Assembly (NCBI GenBank): GCA_023434025.1
Contig: JAEYTL010000009.1
Coordinates: forward strand, 1-54,368
DNA length: 54,368 nucleotides
Reading direction: 5' to 3'
DNA from: Bacteroidota bacterium
GTDB lineage: Bacteria > Bacteroidota > Bacteroidia > Flavobacteriales > Flavobacteriaceae
In this document: one piece after another, positions 50,144-54,368 of the stretch
Layout: each line of letters begins with the position of its first letter
How positions within the stretch are numbered: position 1 is the stretch's first letter
The notes under the pieces: model-generated
Seen by the model: only the letters and a program-made list of their open reading frames with translations
The model's database searches: none
Told to the model about the DNA's origin: nothing
Translations under genes and position numbers: made by a program

Positions 50144-50292
50144 GCCAACGCAGACAAAATTGATTTTAAAAAATTTCCCAACGCTTCAAAAAAATAAAAA
50201 CAAACCAACACGCAGCCTGACAAACACAATAGACAATGACACGGAAACTCAATATTGACAAGGCAAACAGCGACACGACAGACAGAAGGCCA

Positions 50293-50429
50293 GCAGGTAA
50301 CAGCGGTTTTGCAAAAAAGCGGGTTCAGTGGTTAATTGAACATTCTACCTCGCATCAACTTTTGTGCTATGTTGACAGTTTTGAGCTCCGAAATCCGCTT
50401 CTTCGCAAAGCCGCCAAACGTTGTATGCC
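50293..50429 (+). repeat. attC-like site S2 (end of cassette 2)
   Basis: The 5' box GCAGGTAAC (50293-50301) is the exact reverse complement of the cassette 2 start (43285-43293). The inner stem, 50303-50322 with 50395-50414, matches at 17 of 20 positions, with mismatches at stem positions 5, 11 and 14, the same three as in S1. The 3' box is GTTGTATGCC (50420-50429). The interior shares 39 identical nt with S1. Confidence 0.75.
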
Positions 50430-51179
50430 ATTTTTCACAGACAGACACACCAAAACTACTTTCAATATGACAACAATTAAACAGACATCTATCATTTTGT
50501 TATTGACAATTGCATTGTTTGCATGTCAACACTCTGACAAAGAAAAACAACTTGCTGAAAAGGAAAAGGAGTTGCTTCAAAAAGAAAATGAACTCTTAAA
50601 AAAGGAGTTGGGTAAGACAGATACTTTAACGAACGCAACTAAAGTAGAGAAAAAACAATTTACGGTTGACCAAGTATTAGTTAAGGCAGCATTTATGAAA
50701 TATCTTCCAAACATTTCAGGTGGACGAAAACTTTCTACAAGTATCATTAAATTGGGCGATTTAAACGGTGACAACTTAATTGACGCAGTTGTGGACTATG
50801 GACTTGAACCAACTTATGACGACAACGGAGGTGGCGGTAACGCAATTGGAGAAATACCAGGTCTTGTTGCATTTATTAATACAGGACAAGCTTTGACCAT
50901 AGCTGACCATTCAGAAGAATTTGGCGGAAATTTCGGTTCAAGGAATGAACTAAAGAAAATAAGTAATGGGGTTATTTTTTTAGAAGGACTGGAATATAGT
51001 GATGACGACCCTCGTTGTTGTCCTTCACTTAAAACAACGACAAAGATTGTATTGCGAAATAACAAACTCGTTAAACTAAAATAAAACGGCATACAACAAG
51101 GGTTTGGCGTCAGGCGGGCTGACGTTCAAACGTGAAAGTTCCTGCGGACTTTCCCGCCCGAACGCCAAGCCCCGACCCG
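50421..51179 (+). mobile_element. Gene cassette 3 (integron-like)
   Basis: A 759-bp unit of typical integron-cassette size carrying one lipoprotein gene. Its start GTTGTATGCC (from 50420) is the exact reverse complement of the 5' box of S3 (51088-51097). Confidence 0.7.
50467..51084 (+). CDS. Small lipoprotein of unknown function
   Basis: A 205-aa protein. The signal peptide ends in a lipobox LFAC with the lipidated Cys at residue 20. A charged coiled coil (residues 24-55, KEKQLAEKEKELLQKENELL) follows, then a globular domain with LGDLNGDNLIDAVVDYGLEP, which resembles calcium-binding or FG-GAP-type loops, and a CC pair near 190. The start at 50467 is chosen because the open frame upstream runs through attC-like site S2 and is not coding. 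No family recognised. Confidence 0.75.
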   Translation: MTTIKQTSIILLLTIALFACQHSDKEKQLAEKEKELLQKENELLKKELGKTDTLTNATKVEKKQFTVDQVLVKAAFMKYLPNISGGRKLSTSIIKLGDLNGDNLIDAVVDYGLEPTYDDNGGGGNAIGEIPGLVAFINTGQALTIADHSEEFGGNFGSRNELKKISNGVIFLEGLEYSDDDPRCCPSLKTTTKIVLRNNKLVKLK

Positions 51180-51187
51180 TTGGATGC
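51088..51187 (+). repeat. attC-like site S3 (end of cassette 3)
   Basis: The 5' box GGCATACAAC (51088-51097) pairs with the cassette 3 start. The inner stem 51100-51118 with 51153-51172 is GC-rich with one bulge. The 3' box GTTGGATGC (51179-51187) is the only one of the three that fits GTTRRRY strictly. The interior differs from S1/S2 and contains a second hairpin (GAAAGT/ACTTTC, about 51133-51152). It begins 3 bp after the lipoprotein stop. Confidence 0.7.
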
Positions 51188-51220
51188 AATTAGAAAACCA
51201 TAAATTAATATATTTAGGAT

Positions 51221-52255
51221 ATGAGAATAATTTTCTTTAACCATAAAGGTGGAGTAAGTAAAACCACAACAACATTTCATTTGGGTTGGAAGCTGGCTCA
51301 AAAAGGTCATAGAGTTCTATTAGTTGATGCAGATCCACAATGCAATCTAACTGGAATAATAATGCAAGATGACTTTGAGAGGTACTATACTGAAGACAGG
51401 ACAAAGAATAATAATTTGATGGACGGTGTTAATACAGCTTTTCAAGGAAGGCCTGAGCCTATTAAAGCTTTTGATTGTTTTAATGTTCCCGACAATGAAA
51501 ATTTATTCCTTTTGCCAGGTCATCCAAATTTGACAGAACTTGAACCTCCTCTAAGTTTCGCTCAAACTTCCAATAACGCATTTGCAACAATGCAAAATTT
51601 ACCTGGTGCTTTCAATGCATTAATAGAAAAATGTTGTGAACATCACGAGATTGAATATGTATTGATTGATTTAAATCCAGGACTTAGTGCTATTAACCAA
51701 AACTTCTTTTCTATTTCAGACCTTTTTATTGTTCCAACAAACCCTGATCCATTTTCTGTAATGGCTGTCCGAACATTATCGGAAGTGTTACCAAGATGGT
51801 ACGTTGCGTCTCAACAAATGAGAACCACGTTTGCTAATTCTTCATATCCTTTCCCTGCTCATGACCCAAAGTTTGGAGGAGTTGTTATTCAAAGATTTAA
51901 TATTAGAAGCGGTAGACCATCTACCCCATATAGAAACAACATGGATGAAATACTGGAATCAGTTAGAGTTCAGCTAGTTCCAAGATTGAATCAAAGCAAT
52001 ATGCTTTTAGAGGCTACTTTGTACACACAAACCGGAATTCCAGAAAATTATTGTTTAGCTGAAATTCCTGATTTTCAAAGTCTTCTTCCGCAGTCTCATA
52101 AATTTGGAGTTCCTGTATTCGCATTATCTGATGAACAAATAGAACGCTCCGGGACTGTTTTAGAACAAATGATATCACGTAGAGATGATTTCAACCAAAT
52201 GTTTGAGGAATTTGCATTAAAAATTGAAGAAGTAAAGCAAAATGTTGAGAGCTAA
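51221..52255 (+). CDS. ParA-like ATPase paired with a HEPN protein
   Basis: A 344-aa SIMIBI-class ATPase, longer than chromosomal ParA. The deviant Walker A motif HKGGVSKTTTT carries the signature Lys at residue 9 (V-S in place of the usual V-G). VLLVDADPQCNLT is Walker A' and YVLIDLNPGLSAIN is Walker B. An insertion of about 70 residues after the A' motif and a long C-terminus are not found in Soj. No ParB-like partner is present; instead it overlaps a HEPN-type gene by 14 bp. It may be the sensor or regulator of that protein in a defence or toxin-antitoxin module. Confidence 0.8.
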   Translation: MRIIFFNHKGGVSKTTTTFHLGWKLAQKGHRVLLVDADPQCNLTGIIMQDDFERYYTEDRTKNNNLMDGVNTAFQGRPEPIKAFDCFNVPDNENLFLLPGHPNLTELEPPLSFAQTSNNAFATMQNLPGAFNALIEKCCEHHEIEYVLIDLNPGLSAINQNFFSISDLFIVPTNPDPFSVMAVRTLSEVLPRWYVASQQMRTTFANSSYPFPAHDPKFGGVVIQRFNIRSGRPSTPYRNNMDEILESVRVQLVPRLNQSNMLLEATLYTQTGIPENYCLAEIPDFQSLLPQSHKFGVPVFALSDEQIERSGTVLEQMISRRDDFNQMFEEFALKIEEVKQNVES

Positions 52256-52853
52256 ACAAATTTTTGAAACTGGAATTATTCGGGTTCGAAATATTGATAG
52301 CTTATTTGTTCATTTAACAACTCAACTAGGCTTTAATTCTACAGATGTTTCGGATTTACTAAGGAGTGAAGTAGTTTATTCACTTTCAAGTTTTGATAGG
52401 TTAATTCACGATTTGGTAAAATCTGGCATGGTAGAAGCGTTTAAAGGACTCCGTCCACCAACAAATTCCTATAAAAATTTTAATATTTCGTTAAATCAAT
52501 TTGATGCAATTAATAGTGCATCAGTTCCTCCAGCAGAATTTGTGTTCGCTCAAACAATAACATCAAGTCATAAACATTTATCTTTTCAAGATTCTGATAA
52601 AGTAACGGAAGCATTAAGTTTAATATGGCACGAAAATCATAAGTGGCAGAAGATTGCAACGGAAATGGGAATGAATCAAAATGATTTAAGAACGGAACTT
52701 AAAAACATTGTAATTCGCAGAAACCAAATAGTTCACGAGGGCGACTTTGACTTATTTACAGGAAATATTCAACCCATTTGTCACTCTGATACACAGCAAT
52801 CTGTAAATTTTATTGATAAACTTGGAAATTCAATATATAATTTGGTAAAATAA
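52242..52853 (+). CDS. HEPN-domain protein, putative RNase/toxin
   Basis: A 203-aa helical protein. LLRSEVVYSLSSFDRLIHDL resembles the first helices of RiboL-PSP-type HEPN proteins. RNQIVH (R160, N161, H165) is the RNxxxH/R-x4-6-H catalytic motif, followed by EGD as in many HEPN RNases. Active HEPN proteins cleave RNA in toxin-antitoxin, abortive-infection and CRISPR-linked systems. The start at 52242 lies inside the ParA-like gene, so the two are translationally coupled. Toxicity is inferred. Confidence 0.72.
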   Translation: MLRAKQIFETGIIRVRNIDSLFVHLTTQLGFNSTDVSDLLRSEVVYSLSSFDRLIHDLVKSGMVEAFKGLRPPTNSYKNFNISLNQFDAINSASVPPAEFVFAQTITSSHKHLSFQDSDKVTEALSLIWHENHKWQKIATEMGMNQNDLRTELKNIVIRRNQIVHEGDFDLFTGNIQPICHSDTQQSVNFIDKLGNSIYNLVK

Positions 52854-52897
52854 TTAATCGCACCCAATCGAGTAAACTGTCCTGCCAGAAGCTTACA

Positions 52898-52962
52898 GGT
52901 AGAGCCTCTCACACCACTGAGTCGGGTCACGTACCTCAGTTGCCCGAAGTCTCCTTACTACC
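52898..52962. ncRNA. GC-rich structured segment in the IS110 left end
   Basis: GGTAG (52898-52902) pairs with CTACC (52958-52962). Inside, ACTGAG (52916-52921) pairs with CTCAGT (52935-52940), and TCGGG (52922-52926) with CCCGA (52943-52947). The last two cross, giving an H-type pseudoknot. CGAAG (52945-52949) can also pair with CTTCG (52971-52975). The surroundings are AT-rich. It may be part of the bridge RNA or another non-coding RNA; the strand is uncertain. The AT-rich remainder to 53232 holds no gene I can support. Confidence 0.45.
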
Positions 52963-53232
52963 ACAATGCTCTTCGATCCCGATTGCTCCTATGTTTGTAA
53001 AATAAAGTTGATATTTAAATTTGAAGAAATAAAGTGAAAAGGAAGAGAGTATACCGATGGCTAAATAACTCTTGAAGTATATTGTCCGATAGATATTACC
53101 TCTTTCTTTTTTTTATCTTTTAGAGTTTGAACAGAATGTAAAGAATTGAGTATTGCTTAATATCTTGAATATCCAACTAGGAGAAAAGACGAAGGAAGAT
53201 ATATCACTTTATCAATTACTAATATTAAAAAA

Positions 53233-54273
53233 ATGATTAAAAAATTATTAAAACAAGTCGCAGGAATTGATGTTGCTCAAAAGGAATTAGTCATTACATT
53301 AGGACGTATGTATGAAGATTTTAACATTGAATTATTTAGTTACAAAGTCTTTAAAAACAGTGATTCTGGAATTAAATCATTGGTTGAATGGGTAGATAAG
53401 CAAATAGACAAAGAACTTCCTATACGTTACGTTATGGAAGCAACCGGAGTTTATCATCAAAAGTTTGCATATCATTTAGTCGACAACGGATATGAGGTAA
53501 GTATTGTATTGCCCAATAAAATTAGTAATTACATACGAACCATAGAACAAAAAACAGTAACCGATAAGAGTTGTTCGCAAGCCATTGCACAATTTGGATT
53601 GGAGCGAAAATTAGATCGATGGATAAAGCCTAAAAGCATTTACAGGGAGTTACAACAACTTACACGTGAAAGAGAGCAAATTGTTCAAGAGAGGAGTAAT
53701 ATTAAAAACCAAATACATGCTGAAAGTGTAGAAGCTATGCCTAATGAACGAAGTTTAGATAGAATGAAAAAGAGAATAGTATTGTTGAATTTACAAGAAA
53801 AAGAAATAAAAAAAGAAATAAACGAAATTACAAAAACCGATCTTCAAATATCCAATACCATTAAAAGAGTTACATCGATACCTGGAGTTGGAGAGTTAAC
53901 CGCAATAACAGTTTTAGCAGAAACAAACGGTTTTGAATTGATAAGAAACAAATCTCAGTTAACTAGTTATGCAGGGCTGGATGTAAAAGAAAAACAATCA
54001 GGAACCTCAGTAAAGGGGAAGCCAAGAATATCCAAGAGAGGAAATAGGTTTTTAAGAAAATCGTTGCACCTACCTGCATTAAGTGCTGTAAAATGGGATG
54101 AAAATTTTAAAAGTGTTTATGCAAGATTAGTGTCAAAACACGGCATTAAAATGAAAGCTTTGGTAGCAATTCAAAGAAAGTTACTCGAACTAATCTATAT
54201 TTTATTCAAAAATGAAACCCTTTACGATAAAGATTATATAACAAAAAATAGCGTGCAAACACAAATGGTTTAA
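53233..54273 (+). CDS. IS110-family transposase
   Basis: A 346-aa DEDD transposase. The N-terminal RuvC-like domain begins VAGIDVAQKELVITL (first Asp), with MEATGVYHQKFAYHL (Glu) and TVTDKSCSQAIAQFG, where the usual TDxxDA reads TDKSCS. A coiled linker follows (residues 145-215). The C-terminal Transposase_20 domain has SIPGVGELTAITVLAE, LTSYAGLDVKEKQSG and the serine region KPRISKRGNRFLRKSL. Recombination is guided by a bridge RNA in the best-studied members. A hairpin ATAGCGTG/CACGCTAT (54248-54282) covers its stop. Confidence 0.93.
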   Translation: MIKKLLKQVAGIDVAQKELVITLGRMYEDFNIELFSYKVFKNSDSGIKSLVEWVDKQIDKELPIRYVMEATGVYHQKFAYHLVDNGYEVSIVLPNKISNYIRTIEQKTVTDKSCSQAIAQFGLERKLDRWIKPKSIYRELQQLTREREQIVQERSNIKNQIHAESVEAMPNERSLDRMKKRIVLLNLQEKEIKKEINEITKTDLQISNTIKRVTSIPGVGELTAITVLAETNGFELIRNKSQLTSYAGLDVKEKQSGTSVKGKPRISKRGNRFLRKSLHLPALSAVKWDENFKSVYARLVSKHGIKMKALVAIQRKLLELIYILFKNETLYDKDYITKNSVQTQMV

Positions 54274-54368
54274 ACACGCTATAGAGACTAGTTCAGAGAC
54301 TGTCTTGAAAAACAAAACTAATAAAAATTTAGATTTTATTTTGGAAATCAACACAGAATCTATCGGGA

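Larger units (their letters stand above)
43286..50420 (+). mobile_element. Gene cassette 2 (integron-like), 7.1 kb, eight genes
   Basis: Bounded by G43285|T43286 and G50420|T50421. The start GTTACCTGC is the exact reverse complement of the 5' box of S2 (50293-50301). It carries eight co-directional genes with short gaps or overlaps. A structured hairpin lies before the first gene and another after the last. I found no further attC-like site inside, so the whole operon appears to be a single, unusually long cassette. Confidence 0.6.
51180..52868 (+). mobile_element. Gene cassette 4 (integron-like), 3' site incomplete
   Basis: Starts at G51179|T51180 and carries the ParA-like and HEPN genes. 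The expected 5' box of its own site would be GCATCCAAC. TTAATCGCACCCAAT at 52854-52868 matches the reverse complement of the cassette start at 11 of 15 positions, but no attC-like stem follows. The site is probably cut off by the IS110-family element. Confidence 0.4.
52869..54368 (+). mobile_element. IS110-family insertion sequence (boundaries approximate)
   Basis: A transposase gene with a long non-coding 5' region (about 360 nt after cassette 4), as in the IS110 subgroup, where the left end encodes the bridge RNA. The left end is set where the cassette 4 sequence stops matching expectation; the right end may lie past the window. IS110-family elements leave no obvious terminal inverted repeats, so the edges cannot be read directly. 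Confidence 0.55.

Noticed and set aside
50236..50466. 5' extension of the lipoprotein reading frame
   Set aside because: It runs through attC-like site S2. The lipobox signal peptide begins at the ATG at 50467.
41447..52853. CRISPR array or phage origin for the repeat-bearing region
   Set aside because: The repeats are long, few, separated by whole genes and have cassette-type end complementarity. No phage structural genes or short regular spacers are present.

Overview
The window looks like a chromosomal segment of a member of the Bacteroidota, most likely a Flavobacterium-like member of the Flavobacteriaceae. Supporting signs are repeated promoters of the TAnnTTTG (-7) type, A-rich sequence instead of Shine-Dalgarno motifs before starts, a type IX secretion (T9SS) C-terminal sorting domain, and lineage-typical families (DUF5683, WbqC-like, a very long signal peptidase I, short-HTH Crp/Fnr). 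No rRNA, tRNA or CRISPR array was seen.

Positions 1-40835 are mainly housekeeping. After the terminator of an off-window gene come a small AT-rich gene pair, an acetyltransferase, a methionine aminotransferase and an SDR reductase. An operon-like run parA-parB-DUF5683-dapB-lepB-WbqC follows on the + strand. A minus-strand run carries TPR protein-ribH, then mutL, two rhomboid proteases and a membrane EEP phosphatase. The + strand continues with recF, two hybrid histidine kinases, murB, a glycosyltransferase, an ECF sigma factor, lipA and gap. The last part holds punA/lpxK, a cytosolic-looking amidase, Nif3, a zinc-ribbon-type protein without its cysteines, a T9SS subtilase, rluF, folD and ffh.

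From about 41.4 kb the character changes: AT-rich genes, all on the + strand, separated by long imperfect inverted repeats. I read 41398-51179 as three complete gene cassettes of an integron-like array, followed by a fourth whose site is broken. Three attC-like sites lie at 43158-43293, 50293-50429 and 51088-51187. The start of each cassette, immediately after a G|TT junction, is the reverse complement of the 5' box of the site at that cassette's own end (9, 9 and 10 nt matches). This is the arrangement produced when circular cassettes recombine at G|TTRRRY. No integrase gene is in the window.

Cassette 1 carries a DUF6035/CoiA-like nuclease. Cassette 2 is about 7.1 kb and carries an eight-gene operon: vWA protein, PP2C phosphatase, Ser/Thr kinase, a zinc-finger/Ig-like protein, two related membrane proteins (one DUF4407), DUF4236 and DUF6804-like proteins. 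It resembles the known vWA-PP2C-kinase (TerY-P) triads. Cassette 3 carries a small lipoprotein. Cassette 4 carries a ParA-like ATPase overlapping a HEPN-type putative RNase, and an IS110-family element with a structured non-coding left end follows where its site should be. Cassette 2 also holds two copies of another covarying hairpin (43450-43513 and 50077-50143).

The cassette array and its cargo are the main candidates for something undescribed.
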